From: an uncultured Roseobacter sp. | Lineage (GTDB): Bacteria; Pseudomonadota; Alphaproteobacteria; Rhodobacterales; Rhodobacteraceae | DNA length: 64,000 nt | Direction: 5' to 3' | Assembly: GCF_947499265.1 (NCBI RefSeq) | Contig: NZ_CANMNK010000001.1 | Location: 457,001 to 521,000, forward strand | Part shown: positions 1 to 9,849 of the stretch, in pieces | Numbering within the stretch: position 1 is the stretch's first letter | How the letters are laid out: each line of letters opens with the position of its first letter | Program-made: the position numbers and the translations under genes | Notes under the pieces: generated by a model | The model's database searches: none | What the model was told of the DNA's origin: nothing | What the model saw: the letters and a program-made list of their open reading frames with translations, nothing else

Positions 1-1331
1 CGGCGTTCACCTCGATGCGATCCCGCGGTGCGCAGGTCACGGATATCGTGGTTCTGGTTGTCGCGGCGGATGACGCGGTGATGCCGCAGACCATCGAGGC
101 GATCAACCACGCGAAAGCGGCGGAAGTGCCGATGATCGTGGCGATCAACAAGATCGACCGCCCAGCGGCTGATCCGGACAAGGTCCGGACGGACTTGTTG
201 CAGCACGAAGTGATCGTGGAAAAGATGTCCGGCGACGTGCAGGACGTCGAAGTGTCTGCCATCACCGGTCAGGGTCTGGATGAACTGCTGGAAGCCATCG
301 CGCTGCAGGCGGAAATCCTTGAACTCAAGGCCAACCCGGATCGTGCCGCACAGGGTGCGGTGATCGAAGCGCAGCTTGATGTGGGTCGTGGACCGGTTGC
401 AACCGTTCTCATTCAGAACGGCACGCTGCACCAGGGCGATATCTTCGTTGTGGGTGAGCAGTACGGTAAGGTCCGGGCGCTGATCGACGATCAGGGCAAT
501 CGCGTGAAGGAAGCGGGCCCCTCGGTGCCGGTTGAGGTTCTGGGTCTGAACGGAACGCCCGAAGCGGGTGATGTTCTGAACGTGACATCGACCGAAGCGC
601 AGGCCCGCGAGATTGCCGCCTATCGTGAGAATGCTGCGAAAGACAAACGCGCAGCCGCGGGTGCCGCAACGACGCTTGAACAGCTGATGGCCAATGCCAA
701 GGCAGATGAGAATGTCAGCGAGCTGCCCATTCTTGTGAAAGCGGACGTGCAAGGGTCTGCCGAAGCCATCGTTCAGGCGATGGAGAAGATCGGCAACGAT
801 GAAGTGCGCGTGCGCGTGTTGCATTCGGGCGTGGGTGCGATCACGGAAACAGACGTGGGTCTGGCCGAAGCCTCCGGCGCGCCGATCATGGGCTTTAACG
901 TGCGGGCAAATGCCTCCGCGCGGAATACGGCCAATCAGAAGAGCGTCGAGATCCGCTATTATTCGGTGATCTACGATCTTGTGGATGACGTGAAAGCGGC
1001 GGCCTCCGGGCTGCTCAGCGCGGAAATTCGCGAGAACTTCATCGGCTATGCGACCATCAAGGAAGTCTTCAAGGTCACGGGCGTCGGCAAGGTTGCCGGT
1101 TGTCTGGTCACCGAAGGCGTCGCAAGAAGATCCGCTGGCGTACGGCTGCTGCGTGACAACGTGGTGATCCACGAAGGGACGCTGAAAACGCTGAAGCGCT
1201 TCAAGGATGAAGTGGCGGAAGTTCAGTCCGGTCAGGAATGCGGTATGGCATTCGAGAATTATGACGACATCCGCGCCGATGACGTGATCGAAATCTTCGA
1301 GCGTGAAGAGATTACGCGGACGCTCAGCTAA
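1..1331 (+). CDS. infB: Translation initiation factor IF-2 (3' part, cut by window start)
   Basis: The frame is open from the first base and gives the last 442 residues of IF-2, the GTPase that places initiator fMet-tRNA on the 30S subunit. The visible part begins inside the G domain just after the switch II region ([11 protein letters not shown]) and carries the G4 motif NKID near visible residue 49. Domains II to IV follow, including the C-terminal fMet-tRNA-binding barrel that ends near residue 435. The start codon, the N-terminal extension and the Walker A loop lie outside the window. A strong terminator follows the stop codon, so this is the last gene of its transcript (in relatives the nusA-infB unit). 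Confidence 0.97.
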   Translation, partial: AFTSMRSRGAQVTDIVVLVVAADDAVMPQTIEAINHAKAAEVPMIVAINKIDRPAADPDKVRTDLLQHEVIVEKMSGDVQDVEVSAITGQGLDELLEAIALQAEILELKANPDRAAQGAVIEAQLDVGRGPVATVLIQNGTLHQGDIFVVGEQYGKVRALIDDQGNRVKEAGPSVPVEVLGLNGTPEAGDVLNVTSTEAQAREIAAYRENAAKDKRAAAGAATTLEQLMANAKADENVSELPILVKADVQGSAEAIVQAMEKIGNDEVRVRVLHSGVGAITETDVGLAEASGAPIMGFNVRANASARNTANQKSVEIRYYSVIYDLVDDVKAAASGLLSAEIRENFIGYATIKEVFKVTGVGKVAGCLVTEGVARRSAGVRLLRDNVVIHEGTLKTLKRFKDEVAEVQSGQECGMAFENYDDIRADDVIEIFEREEITRTLS

Positions 1332-1352
1332 GCGGATGCACCTCTGAAACAG

Positions 1353-1386
1353 AAAAAGGGACAGCCCTCAGCTGTCCCTTTTTTTC
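1353..1386 (+). terminator. Intrinsic terminator after infB
   Basis: A perfect stem (AAAAAGGGACAGC at 1353-1365 with GCTGTCCCTTTTT at 1371-1383) encloses the five-base loop CCTCA. The stem runs into a T tract. It lies 22 bases after the infB stop. Because the stem is flanked by A on one side and T on the other, it could also stop minus-strand transcripts coming from the small gene at 1400-1534. Confidence 0.93.
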
Positions 1387-1399
1387 GGGTCGCGCGTAT

Positions 1400-1534
1400 T
1401 CAGGCGGCCTTGGTGACCGGTGCGCCCACATAGCTCGTATCGTCAACTTTCACAACAATGCGTCCGTCTGGTAATGCTCGAACGTAAATGCCTTGTATCG
1501 AAACGGCGCTTCCCAAAGTGATTGTCCGTAACAT
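1400..1534 (-). CDS. Small conserved-looking protein of 44 residues, function unknown
   Basis: ATG at 1534 opens a 44-codon frame beginning MLRTITLGSAVSIQGIYVRA and ending in a TGA at 1400-1402. A very strong ribosome binding site (GGGGAGG, about seven bases upstream) precedes it, which is the main reason to call it real. The protein is short and mostly beta-like, with a basic middle (DGRIVVKVDD) and no membrane segment or cysteine. It has its own upstream region of about 130 bases and is followed by the bidirectional-looking infB terminator, so it is probably transcribed alone. I recall similar tiny proteins in roseobacters but cannot assign a function. Confidence 0.7.
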   Translation of the reverse strand: MLRTITLGSAVSIQGIYVRALPDGRIVVKVDDTSYVGAPVTKAA

Positions 1535-1610
1535 GCCCTTTCCTCCCCAGGATCATGACTAACAAATCGTTACCTTAGAATGGTTAAATTACCATAAACA
1601 AAATTTGCCT

Positions 1611-1629
1611 ATTCGCCTGATAGGCGAAT
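1611..1629. repeat. Eight-base inverted repeat between mutT and the small gene
   Basis: ATTCGCCT at 1611-1618 and AGGCGAAT at 1622-1629 are exact reverse complements separated by GAT. It lies 35 bases past the mutT stop and upstream of the small gene, so it could be a hairpin ending the mutT message (there is no T tract in that direction) or a protein-binding site of the small gene's promoter region. Confidence 0.5.
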
Positions 1630-1663
1630 TTCCGCAGATGGCCTCGCCTTTACCATGAGTCGG

Positions 1664-2062
1664 TCACAACCAATCCCGTAAAACTGGAATTAATGGGATA
1701 TCTGCAGCGGGCATGGGGTAGTCTTTCAAGGCCTGCGGACGCACCCATTTCAGCGTTTGATTTTCACGTGAGACCGGCGTGCCCTCCCATTTTCGACAGG
1801 CAAAAAGCGGCATGAGCAAATGGAAATCGTCGTAACTGTGGCTCGCGAAGGTCAGCGGTGCCAGACAGGATTCCCAGGTATTGATGCCAAGTTCTTCTTC
1901 CAGTTCGCGGATCAGCGCGACCTCGGGTGTTTCGCCGGGCTCAACCTTGCCGCCCGGAAATTCCCAGAGACCGGCCATTGATTTGCCCGCCGGTCTTTGC
2001 GCCAACAATACGCGACCGTCTACATCGATCAATGCAACGGCAGATACAAGAATGACTTTCAT
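1664..2062 (-). CDS. mutT: 8-oxo-dGTP diphosphatase, Nudix family
   Basis: A 132-residue Nudix hydrolase of the MutT type, which removes oxidised dGTP from the nucleotide pool so that it is not built into DNA. The Nudix box lies at residues 37-60 (GGKVEPGE, then RELEEELGI), with all catalytic glutamates present. The N-terminal strand MKVILVSAVALID and the motif LLAQRPAGKSMAGLWEFPGG are typical of MutT. The gene begins five bases after argJ and is clearly in the same transcript. This argJ-mutT order is common in Rhodobacterales. Confidence 0.92.
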   Translation of the reverse strand: MKVILVSAVALIDVDGRVLLAQRPAGKSMAGLWEFPGGKVEPGETPEVALIRELEEELGINTWESCLAPLTFASHSYDDFHLLMPLFACRKWEGTPVSRENQTLKWVRPQALKDYPMPAADIPLIPVLRDWL

Positions 2063-2067
2063 GAGGC

Positions 2068-3294
2068 TCAGGACCGGTAGTCAGCGTTGATGCTGATGTA
2101 GCCGTGGGTGAGATCGCAGGTCCAGACGGTGGCGCGGCCCGCGCCCAACCCGATGTCGACCCCGATGAAAAGGTCCTGGCCTTTCATATGTGCGGCCGCT
2201 TTCGCTTCATCGTATCCAGCAGCGACCCAGCCTTTTTCGGCGACGGTCACATCGCCAAACCGGATGGAAAGCTGATCGCGGTCCGCGGCAGCGCCAGATT
2301 TTCCAACGGCCATGACGACACGGCCCCAATTTGGGTCCTCCCCCGCAATGGCTGTTTTCACAAGGGGGGAGTTCGCAATCGACAGGCCATGTGTCCTTGC
2401 ATCTGCATCGCTGGCGGCACCGGTGACTTCGATTTCGACGAATTTGGTTGCGCCTTCGCCATCGCGTACCACCTGATGGGCGAGGTCCAGCATCACGCGG
2501 TAGAGTGCATCCGCGAATGTCTGATCGCCGCTGACGTCCACACCAGACGCGCCGGTTGCCGCGACCAGAAGCGTATCTGACGTGGATGTGTCGCTGTCGA
2601 CCGTGATGCAGTTGAAGGACGTCGCATTGTGGCTCGATACCAGTGCCTGCAGGTCAGCCTGTGAGATCACCGCATCGGTAAAGATATAGACCAGCATCGT
2701 CGCCATGTCCGGCGCGATCATGCCCGACCCTTTGGCGATACCGGCAATTGTGACCGTACGGCCCCCGATGGTAAGCGTCTCACCAGCGCCTTTGGCGAAG
2801 GTATCCGTTGTCATGATCGCTTGCGCCGCAGGTTCAATGGCATCTGCGTCAAGCGTCCCGGCCAGAGATTGAAGATGCGCGGTGATCTTCTCAAACGGCA
2901 GTGGTTCGCCGATCACCCCGGTGGAGGCGGTGAACACCCGGTCCACGGGCAGGTCGCAGGCCGCTGCCGTTGCGGCGGTGATTGCTTCAACAGCTGCTAT
3001 GCCGTTGCGCCCGGTGAAGGCATTGGAGTTGCCCGAATTCACCAGGATGGCTGCACCGGCATCGCACGGCCCCCCCAGTTTTGCCTGACAATCCAGCACC
3101 GGCGCCGACCTCGTGGCCGAGGTGGTGAAAACCCCGGCAATGGTCGTGCCGGGAATGAGCTTTGCCAGCATGACATCGGCGCGGCCCTGGTATTTCACAC
3201 CCGCGGCGATGGTCGCGAAACTTACACCTGCCACAACCGGCAGCGCCGGGAACGCGTCAGGCGCCAGCGGCGATACAGCAGTGATATCGGCCAT
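2068..3294 (-). CDS. argJ: Bifunctional glutamate N-acetyltransferase / amino-acid acetyltransferase
   Basis: A 408-residue ArgJ (ornithine acetyltransferase) that moves the acetyl group from N-acetylornithine to glutamate in the arginine pathway and may also make N-acetylglutamate from acetyl-CoA. The self-cleavage site of the family is present (KGSGMIAPDMATML), with the nucleophilic threonine at residue 199, so the chain should mature into alpha and beta parts. The oxyanion-hole threonine pair lies near residues 125-128 (STGVIG). It starts five bases after the upstream parvulin gene and is followed by mutT, forming a three-gene operon. Confidence 0.96.
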   Translation of the reverse strand: MADITAVSPLAPDAFPALPVVAGVSFATIAAGVKYQGRADVMLAKLIPGTTIAGVFTTSATRSAPVLDCQAKLGGPCDAGAAILVNSGNSNAFTGRNGIAAVEAITAATAAACDLPVDRVFTASTGVIGEPLPFEKITAHLQSLAGTLDADAIEPAAQAIMTTDTFAKGAGETLTIGGRTVTIAGIAKGSGMIAPDMATMLVYIFTDAVISQADLQALVSSHNATSFNCITVDSDTSTSDTLLVAATGASGVDVSGDQTFADALYRVMLDLAHQVVRDGEGATKFVEIEVTGAASDADARTHGLSIANSPLVKTAIAGEDPNWGRVVMAVGKSGAAADRDQLSIRFGDVTVAEKGWVAAGYDEAKAAAHMKGQDLFIGVDIGLGAGRATVWTCDLTHGYISINADYRS

Positions 3295-3299
3295 TGGGA

Positions 3300-4163
3300 T
3301 TATTCCAGAAGTTCGGTTTGCTTCAGGATCGCGGGATCAAGATCCAGCTCTGCCGGAACTTTTACCTCTGCCTTGTCGGTAGCTTCCTCGATTGCGGCCT
3401 GCGCGGCTCCCTGACGGATTTCATTGGACAGTTCTTCGCGCACATCGTCCAGGGTCGGGATTTCCGCGCTGCGGGTCTCGTTCAGCTTGATCACGTGCCA
3501 GCCGAATTGGGTCTGGACCGGGGAGGATACCTCGCCCACGGCCAATGCAATGGTCGCAGCCTCAAAACTGGGCACCATCATGCCCGCGCCAAACCATCCC
3601 AGATCACCGCCATTGGGGCCGGAGGGGCCGGTAGACTTCTCACGTGCCGTGGCACCAAAATCAGCACCGCCATCGATCTCTTCCTTGATCGCCTGCGCCT
3701 CTTCCTCGGTCTCAACCAGAATGTGGGAGGCGTTATATTCTTCTGCGGGATCGATATCGCCATACTGCCGGTCATAAAGCGCCTGCAGCTCATCATCGGT
3801 CACGGCATCCGCCAGGGCGCTTTCGATAACCTCCGCTGCGGTCAGGGAGCGGCGTTCGTTCTCCAGCGATTTGGTCACGCGCGCAGGTAGTTCTCCTTCA
3901 AACAGCTGCGCCAGAGCGCTCTGTTGCACGAGCTGTTCCAGAATACCGTCATAGAGCACGCTGTCCTCCAATTGCTGGTATTGCTGCGGCAGCGTTGCGC
4001 GGGCAGCGATCATGTGGCCCAGCGTGATCTCGACGCCGTTCACCGTGGCAACAACCGTGTCGACAGTTGGCGCTTCGGCTTCGGTCTGGTCCTGTGCCCA
4101 GCCTTGAGCGGCGATACTCACCACAAACGCAGCGCTGGCCATAATTCTGAGATGTTTTTGCAT
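3300..4163 (-). CDS. Periplasmic parvulin-type peptidyl-prolyl isomerase
   Basis: A 287-residue protein with a signal peptide (residues 1-24, cut after GWAQ) followed by a SurA/PrsA-like N-terminal region and a rotamase domain at about residues 142-235 (YNASHILV, GDLGWFGAGMMVPSFE). It would help to fold exported and outer-membrane proteins in the periplasm. It heads the argJ-mutT operon and is divergent from secA, the export motor. PrsA, PpiC and SurA are all possible names, so no gene symbol is given. Confidence 0.93.
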   Translation of the reverse strand: MQKHLRIMASAAFVVSIAAQGWAQDQTEAEAPTVDTVVATVNGVEITLGHMIAARATLPQQYQQLEDSVLYDGILEQLVQQSALAQLFEGELPARVTKSLENERRSLTAAEVIESALADAVTDDELQALYDRQYGDIDPAEEYNASHILVETEEEAQAIKEEIDGGADFGATAREKSTGPSGPNGGDLGWFGAGMMVPSFEAATIALAVGEVSSPVQTQFGWHVIKLNETRSAEIPTLDDVREELSNEIRQGAAQAAIEEATDKAEVKVPAELDLDPAILKQTELLE

Positions 4164-4201
4164 GGATCGGTCCTATGGATGCGTCACGGCGGGGCGCGAC
4201 A

Positions 4202-4230
4202 TTGACACGGTTTGGCGTGACCCTTACATC
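4202..4230 (+). promoter_or_regulatory. Candidate sigma-70 promoter of secA
   Basis: TTGACA at 4202-4207 is a perfect -35 box. Seventeen bases later TACATC at 4225-4230 is an acceptable -10 box. The promoter lies in the 173-base gap between the divergent parvulin and secA genes and would give a leader of about 100 bases before the secA start. Confidence 0.55.
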
Positions 4231-4336
4231 GCCGTATGGACGTGGCAAGGGTGCTGCGTTCACATCCTATCTATGGGCTGCACCGCGGACGAGCAAGCAG
4301 ATCGGCACCATTGACTAAACTTCGGCTGGAGAACGC

Positions 4337-7042
4337 ATGCTGGGCATCGGAACAATCGCAAAAAAGGTCTTCGGCACGCCAAACGACCGCAAAGTCAAAG
4401 CGACCCGCCCGCTGATCGAAAAGATCAACGCGCTTGAGCCGGAATTCGAAAAGCTCTCCGACGACGGCATCAAGGAAAAAACCGAAGCGTTCCGCAAACG
4501 CGCGTTGGAGGGTGAGGCGCTTGATGACCTGCTGCCCGAAGCCTTCGCCAATTGCCGCGAAGCTGCGCGCCGCGCCTTGGGCTTGCGCGCCTTCGATACA
4601 CAGCTGATCGGCGCGCTTTTCCTGCATCAGGGCAATATCGCGGAGCAAAAGACCGGCGAAGGTAAAACACTGACCGCGACCTTTGCGGCTTATCTGAACG
4701 CGCTGACAGGCAAGGGCGTGCACATCGTCACCGTGAACGAATACCTCGCCAAACGGGATGCGGGCTGGATGGGCCAGGTCTTTGGCGCGCTGGGGCTGAC
4801 CACTGGTGTAGCGCACGCCGACATGACCGAAGAGGCCAAGCGCGAGGCTTACGCCAGTGACATCACCTATGCTACGAACAACGAGCTTGGCTTTGATTAC
4901 CTACGCGACAACATGAAATCCGAGCTCAGCCAGATTTTTCAGAAACAGCATAATTTCGCGATTGTGGATGAGGTCGATTCGATCCTGATCGACGAGGCGC
5001 GCACGCCGCTGATCATTTCGGGCCCGTCACAGGACCGCTCCGAGATGTACAAGGTCATCGATGTTGTGATCCCCGAGTTGCAGGATGACCACTACGAATT
5101 GGACGAAAAGACCCGCAACGTGACCTTCACCGACGAGGGCAACGAATTCCTGGAGGAGCTGTTGCGGTCGCGTGAACTGCTGGAAGAAGGGCAATCGCTT
5201 TACGATCCGGAAAGCACCACGGTTGTGCACCACGTGAACCAGGGCCTGCGCGCGCATAAGCTGTTCCAGCGCGACAAGGATTACATCGTGCGCGACGATG
5301 ACGTCGTGCTGATCGATGAATTCACTGGCCGCATGATGGCCGGGCGGCGCCTGTCAGACGGTCTGCATCAGGCGATTGAAGCCAAGGAGAATGTCTCCAT
5401 CAAGCCGGAAAACGTCACGCTGGCCTCCGTAACCTTCCAGAACTATTTCCGCCTCTACGATAAACTGGCCGGGATGACCGGGACCGCGCTGACCGAGGCA
5501 GAGGAATTCCAGGAAATCTATGGCCTTGGGGTCGTGGAAATCCCGACCAACAAACCCATCGCCCGTGTGGATGAGGATGATCAGGTCTATCGTACCGTGC
5601 GTGAAAAATACGGGGCGATGCTGGAACAGATCAAGGCGAGCCATGAGAAGGGCCAGCCCGCTCTGGTCGGCACCACGTCGATTGAAAAATCCGAAGCGCT
5701 GAGCCAGATGCTGACGGACGCCGGGATCAAACACAATGTTTTGAACGCTCGCCAGCACGAGCAGGAAGCGCAGATTGTTGCGGATGCCGGGAAATTCGGT
5801 GCTGTGACCATCGCGACCAACATGGCGGGTCGCGGGACGGATATTCAGCTTGGCGGCAACGTCGACATGCAGGTGATGAACGCCATCGCCGAAGATCCCG
5901 AAGCGGATCCCGAAGCGCTGCGCGCGAAGGTCGAGGCGGAACACGCAGGTGAGAAGCAAAAGGTGCTGGAGGCGGGCGGGCTCTATGTTCTGGCGTCCGA
6001 ACGCCACGAAAGCCGCCGGATTGATAACCAGCTGCGCGGGCGTTCCGGTCGTCAGGGTGACCCGGGTCGATCCTCGTTTTATCTGAGCCTTGAAGACGAT
6101 TTGATGCGTATTTTTGGGTCGGAACGTCTCGAAAAAGTACTCACAACGCTGGGTTTGAAAGAAGGCGAAGCCATCGTTCACCCCTGGGTCAACAAGTCGC
6201 TGGAGCGGGCGCAGGCCAAGGTCGAAGGCCGCAACTTCGACATCCGCAAGCAGCTTTTGAAGTTTGACGACGTGATGAACGAGCAGCGTAAAGTAATCTT
6301 TACCCAGCGCCGTGACATCATGGAAGCCGCCGATCTCAGCGAGATCACGCAGGACATGCGCCATCAGGTCATTGACGATTTCATCGACCAGTTCCTGCCG
6401 CCCAACACCTATGCGGATCAATGGGATGCGGAAGGTCTCTATGAGGCCGCAAAAGAACATCTCGGCGTTGATGTGCCGGTGACGGATTGGGTCGAGGAAG
6501 AGGGTGTTGACGACGACGCGATTCGTGACCGTCTGATCGAAGCCACTGACACCTATATGAAGGATAAGGCGGCGCAGTTCGGCTCGGAAAACATGCGCAA
6601 CATTGAAAAACAACTGTTGTTGCAGGCCATCGATACGAAGTGGCGCGAACACCTGCTGACGCTGGAACATTTGCGATCTGTTGTTGGTTTCCGCGGATAT
6701 GCGCAGCGCGACCCGCTGAATGAATACAAGAACGAATCCTTTCAGCTGTTTGAGCGCATGCTCGATAGCCTGCGAGAAGATGTGACGCAGAAGCTTTCCC
6801 AGATCCGCCCGCTGACCGAAGAAGAGCAGCAAGCGATGCTTGACCAGATGCGAGCCCAGCAAGCCGCAGCACAGGCAGCTGCAGCAGGGGCTACGGCGGG
6901 CGCAGCGGTTGTAGCAGGTGCCGGCGCGGCAGAGGGTTTTGTCGAGGATGACCCCTCCACATGGGGAAATCCGGGCAGAAACGAGGAGTGCCCCTGCGGT
7001 TCCGGTAAGAAATTCAAGCACTGCCACGGGCGCCTTATCTAG
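4337..7042 (+). CDS. secA: Preprotein translocase ATPase SecA
   Basis: A 901-residue SecA, the motor that drives unfolded proteins through SecYEG. Walker A is at residues 107-111 (GEGKT) and the DEVD box follows in the first nucleotide-binding fold. The second helicase fold carries the motifs [10 protein letters not shown] and [10 protein letters not shown] low-complexity Ala-rich linker (about residues 845-868) leads to the C-terminal zinc-binding tail with Cys885, Cys887, Cys896 and His897, used to bind SecB. The ATG at 4337 is preceded by GGAG six bases away. The length is normal for alphaproteobacteria. Confidence 0.98.
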   Translation: MLGIGTIAKKVFGTPNDRKVKATRPLIEKINALEPEFEKLSDDGIKEKTEAFRKRALEGEALDDLLPEAFANCREAARRALGLRAFDTQLIGALFLHQGNIAEQKTGEGKTLTATFAAYLNALTGKGVHIVTVNEYLAKRDAGWMGQVFGALGLTTGVAHADMTEEAKREAYASDITYATNNELGFDYLRDNMKSELSQIFQKQHNFAIVDEVDSILIDEARTPLIISGPSQDRSEMYKVIDVVIPELQDDHYELDEKTRNVTFTDEGNEFLEELLRSRELLEEGQSLYDPESTTVVHHVNQGLRAHKLFQRDKDYIVRDDDVVLIDEFTGRMMAGRRLSDGLHQAIEAKENVSIKPENVTLASVTFQNYFRLYDKLAGMTGTALTEAEEFQEIYGLGVVEIPTNKPIARVDEDDQVYRTVREKYGAMLEQIKASHEKGQPALVGTTSIEKSEALSQMLTDAGIKHNVLNARQHEQEAQIVADAGKFGAVTIATNMAGRGTDIQLGGNVDMQVMNAIAEDPEADPEALRAKVEAEHAGEKQKVLEAGGLYVLASERHESRRIDNQLRGRSGRQGDPGRSSFYLSLEDDLMRIFGSERLEKVLTTLGLKEGEAIVHPWVNKSLERAQAKVEGRNFDIRKQLLKFDDVMNEQRKVIFTQRRDIMEAADLSEITQDMRHQVIDDFIDQFLPPNTYADQWDAEGLYEAAKEHLGVDVPVTDWVEEEGVDDDAIRDRLIEATDTYMKDKAAQFGSENMRNIEKQLLLQAIDTKWREHLLTLEHLRSVVGFRGYAQRDPLNEYKNESFQLFERMLDSLREDVTQKLSQIRPLTEEEQQAMLDQMRAQQAAAQAAAAGATAGAAVVAGAGAAEGFVEDDPSTWGNPGRNEECPCGSGKKFKHCHGRLI

Positions 7043-7150
7043 GGTATTTGCCTTCTTCTTGCCCGAATGACTCCCCGGCACGGTCACAACTCAGCCGTGT
7101 TTACACATCATTAACCTTTGTATTCCGACTGGCGGAGAGGGATCAAAGGT

Positions 7151-8179
7151 ATGTCGCATAAAAAAGAAGTAGCTACGGCCGTTGGCACGCTTGCGTGCGC
7201 CGTTGGCATAGGCTTCGTGATGCAGAATGGGGAAGTTGCCGAATTACGATACGGATCGGCACCTGTCATTGTCGAAGAGTTGAAGGTGCAAAGCACGCTG
7301 TCGGTGGACGCGTTGAAGCTGGCCGATCCATTGCTTCACGATGATGACCAGACCCTGGATGTGCGCTCGATTACCCTGACTTCTGCTGAAGTAGAAGCGC
7401 CACACGTCATTCCAGTTTTCGCAGAACCGACGCTCACACGGGTGGGCCCGGTCAGCAGTCTGATCGCACCCACGGCTCCGGAAGTGCAGCCCATCGACGT
7501 CTGCCCGATTATGCTTTCGACAATGCCTCATGCGGCTGCGATGGTGAAACTGAGCCTGACGGCACCCTGTTTGCAAAATGAGCGTGTCACGGTACGTCAC
7601 AACGGGCTGGAATTTACCGAAACGACCTCAGCCAGCGGTGGTCTAGATATCGCCGTGCCCGCCTTGGAAGATCACGCCAAGTTTGCCCTGACCTTCCTCA
7701 ACGGCAATACGGTGACCGCCCATGCGGAGGTGCCCAGTATCGCGCTTTATGAGCGTATCGTTGTGCAATGGCAGGGCCGGGACAGGGTTCAGCTGCATGC
7801 GCGGGAATTCGGCGCCAGCTACGGTGACAGTGGGCACGTCTGGGCTGGTGCGGCACGCGATGTCACCGCCGTTATGGATGGCAATGGCGGTTTTTTGAGC
7901 CGACACGGCGACAGCGCTGCGCCGCTTGCCAAAATGGCCGAGGTCTACACCTACCCCTCAGCGATGACAGAAACCACTGGCGCGGTGGAGATCAGTATCG
8001 AAGCCGAAGTCACCCCCGCCAACTGTGGTCGGGAAGTGAAGGCACAAGCGCTTGGCGTTGTCGGCGGCAGGACCACGCAGGCACAATCGGTATCCCTCGC
8101 GATACCCGGATGTCATGCGGTGGGGAACTTTCTGGTGTTGAATAATCCGCTCCCAGACCTGAAAGTCGCAGCCAACTAA
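7151..8179 (+). CDS. Signal-anchored envelope protein of unknown function
   Basis: A 342-residue protein (start MSHKKEVATAV; ATG at 7151 with GGAG in the preceding bases, preferred to an in-frame TTG at 7118). One membrane segment lies at about residues 5-22 (VATAVGTLACAVGIGFVM), so the rest should be periplasmic. That part looks beta-rich, with three cysteines around residues 117-136 and near 300-325. Proteins in this position behind secA are often called translocase in roseobacter genomes, but nothing in the sequence supports that; I do not recognise a domain. It stands 21 bases before the PBP-OmpA gene and is probably co-transcribed with it. Confidence 0.8.
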   Translation: MSHKKEVATAVGTLACAVGIGFVMQNGEVAELRYGSAPVIVEELKVQSTLSVDALKLADPLLHDDDQTLDVRSITLTSAEVEAPHVIPVFAEPTLTRVGPVSSLIAPTAPEVQPIDVCPIMLSTMPHAAAMVKLSLTAPCLQNERVTVRHNGLEFTETTSASGGLDIAVPALEDHAKFALTFLNGNTVTAHAEVPSIALYERIVVQWQGRDRVQLHAREFGASYGDSGHVWAGAARDVTAVMDGNGGFLSRHGDSAAPLAKMAEVYTYPSAMTETTGAVEISIEAEVTPANCGREVKAQALGVVGGRTTQAQSVSLAIPGCHAVGNFLVLNNPLPDLKVAAN

Positions 8180-8200
8180 ATCTGCGACGAGGCCACAAAA

Positions 8201-9760
8201 ATGAACATGAGACGTGCAGCGACCTACGCTGCACTTTTCCTTTTTATCTCATGGCAGGCGGCATGGGCTCAGGATGTGACCCTGACGTCCCGCGACGGTC
8301 GTGTGGAGTTGACGGGTACGCTGCTCGGCTTTGATGGTGAATTCTACCGGATCGAGACGATCTATGGCGAATTGACGGTCGATGGGTCGGGTGTGCTGTG
8401 TGATGGCCCGGGATGTCCCAATTTGGCGGATTATGTTGCGGAGCTCTATATTTCCGGATCGGCCACGATGGGGGCGGTCCTGATGCCCGCCCTGATCGAG
8501 GGGTTTGCGCTGCGCAACGACTACACCGCCACACGGCAGGTCGAAGATAAAACCCACTTCAACTACACGTTAACGGACGATCAAACGGGCAAGCGCGCCG
8601 CTGTCTTTTACTTCCGGGTGACCAACACGAACGAAGGGTTCGCCGACCTGCTGGCGAATGAGGCGGACATGGTGATGGCGCTGCGCGAAATCCGACCTGA
8701 CGAACAATTGCGCGCGGAAGAAGCGGGCATGGGTGACATGACGGGGGACAATCGCAGCCGCGTTTTGGCGCTTGATGCGGTTGTGCCGGTTGTGGCGCCG
8801 AACAATCCCGTGCGGGATATTTCGCCGGTGGACCTTGCGCGGGTCTATGCCGGGCTCATCACCAACTGGTCCGATCTCGGCGGTCCGAATGCGCCGATTA
8901 CCCTGCATGCGCCGCAACCGGAAACGGGTCTCGGGCAGGCCATCGTGGATGAGATCATTGCCCCTGCCGGTCTGCAAATGTCGCCCAACATCAAAAGGCA
9001 CGACCGGGGCGCCGAACTTGCACAGGCGGTGGCGGCGGATGCCTTTGCACTGGGCGTGGCGAGTTTTGCCGAGGTTGGCAATGCCGAAGCTCTGACGCTG
9101 ACCGGGCAATGTGGGCGGTCCCTGCGGGCCAACCGTCGATCAATCAAGACGGAAGATTACCCGCTCACGGCACCGATGTTTGTCTATTTGCCCGCGCGAC
9201 GGCTGCCAAAGGTTGCGCGGGAATTCTTGGCGTTCACCCGTGGTCCGACCGCTCAGATCGTGATCCGGCGGGCCGGATTTGTTGATCAGGCGCCTGAGGA
9301 AGTGCCGGTGGATGAGCAGGGCAATCGGCTGGCAAATGCCATTGCGGCAGCTGGGCCAGAGGTTGGCCTGCGCGAATTGCAACGGATGACCTCCACCTTG
9401 GTGCCCATGAAACGGCTGACAACCTCGTTCCGTTTCGAGACAGGCTCCATCCGTCTGGATGCGCAATCGCGCTCAAACATTCAACAGCTGGCGCGCGCAT
9501 TGGAGCAGGGGCGTTATGACGCGCGACGGCTCTTGTTTGTGGGGTTTAGTGACGGCGACGGACCTGCAGAGACCAACAAGGGCATCGCATTAAGACGCGC
9601 AGATGCGGTACGTCGTGCGGTCATGGAAGCGGCCGAAACCGCAGATCTGGAGCGTGTCGCGCTAGAGATTGATGCATTTGGCGAGGCGATGCCAATGGCC
9701 TGTGACAACAGCGCTTGGGGCCGACAGGCGAACCGCCGTGTCGAAGTATGGGTGCGATAG
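8201..9760 (+). CDS. Periplasmic phosphate-binding-like domain fused to an OmpA domain
   Basis: A 519-residue secreted protein with a signal peptide (residues 1-23, ending AAWA). The middle (about 90-350) resembles a PstS-type binding protein, with the opening motif ISGSATMGAVLMPALIEGF and the later VYAGLITNWSDLGG. The C-terminal 110 residues form an OmpA/Pal peptidoglycan-binding domain (FRFETGSIRLD, then RRADAVRRAV and QANRRVEVWV). This would be a substrate-binding module tied to the cell wall rather than delivering to an ABC transporter; no such transporter is nearby. The N-terminal 65 residues (small beta domain with a CDGPGC loop) are unassigned. Confidence 0.88.
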   Translation: MNMRRAATYAALFLFISWQAAWAQDVTLTSRDGRVELTGTLLGFDGEFYRIETIYGELTVDGSGVLCDGPGCPNLADYVAELYISGSATMGAVLMPALIEGFALRNDYTATRQVEDKTHFNYTLTDDQTGKRAAVFYFRVTNTNEGFADLLANEADMVMALREIRPDEQLRAEEAGMGDMTGDNRSRVLALDAVVPVVAPNNPVRDISPVDLARVYAGLITNWSDLGGPNAPITLHAPQPETGLGQAIVDEIIAPAGLQMSPNIKRHDRGAELAQAVAADAFALGVASFAEVGNAEALTLTGQCGRSLRANRRSIKTEDYPLTAPMFVYLPARRLPKVAREFLAFTRGPTAQIVIRRAGFVDQAPEEVPVDEQGNRLANAIAAAGPEVGLRELQRMTSTLVPMKRLTTSFRFETGSIRLDAQSRSNIQQLARALEQGRYDARRLLFVGFSDGDGPAETNKGIALRRADAVRRAVMEAAETADLERVALEIDAFGEAMPMACDNSAWGRQANRRVEVWVR

Positions 9761-9849
9761 CGTCATTATTTTCAACGTGGCGCGAAACGGATCTCGCTTT
9801 GCTGAATGCGAAAAATGGGTCTCTTAGGCCCTCATTCATTCCAATGGCG

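Noticed and set aside
5354-7087. Long open frame (577 codons) on the strand opposite secA
   Set aside because: It lies fully within secA, has the high-GC third-position shadow pattern, no ribosome binding site and no recognisable domain.
7118-7150. TTG start giving a longer N terminus for the protein after secA
   Set aside because: The ATG at 7151 has a ribosome binding site and places the membrane segment at the usual distance from the N terminus.
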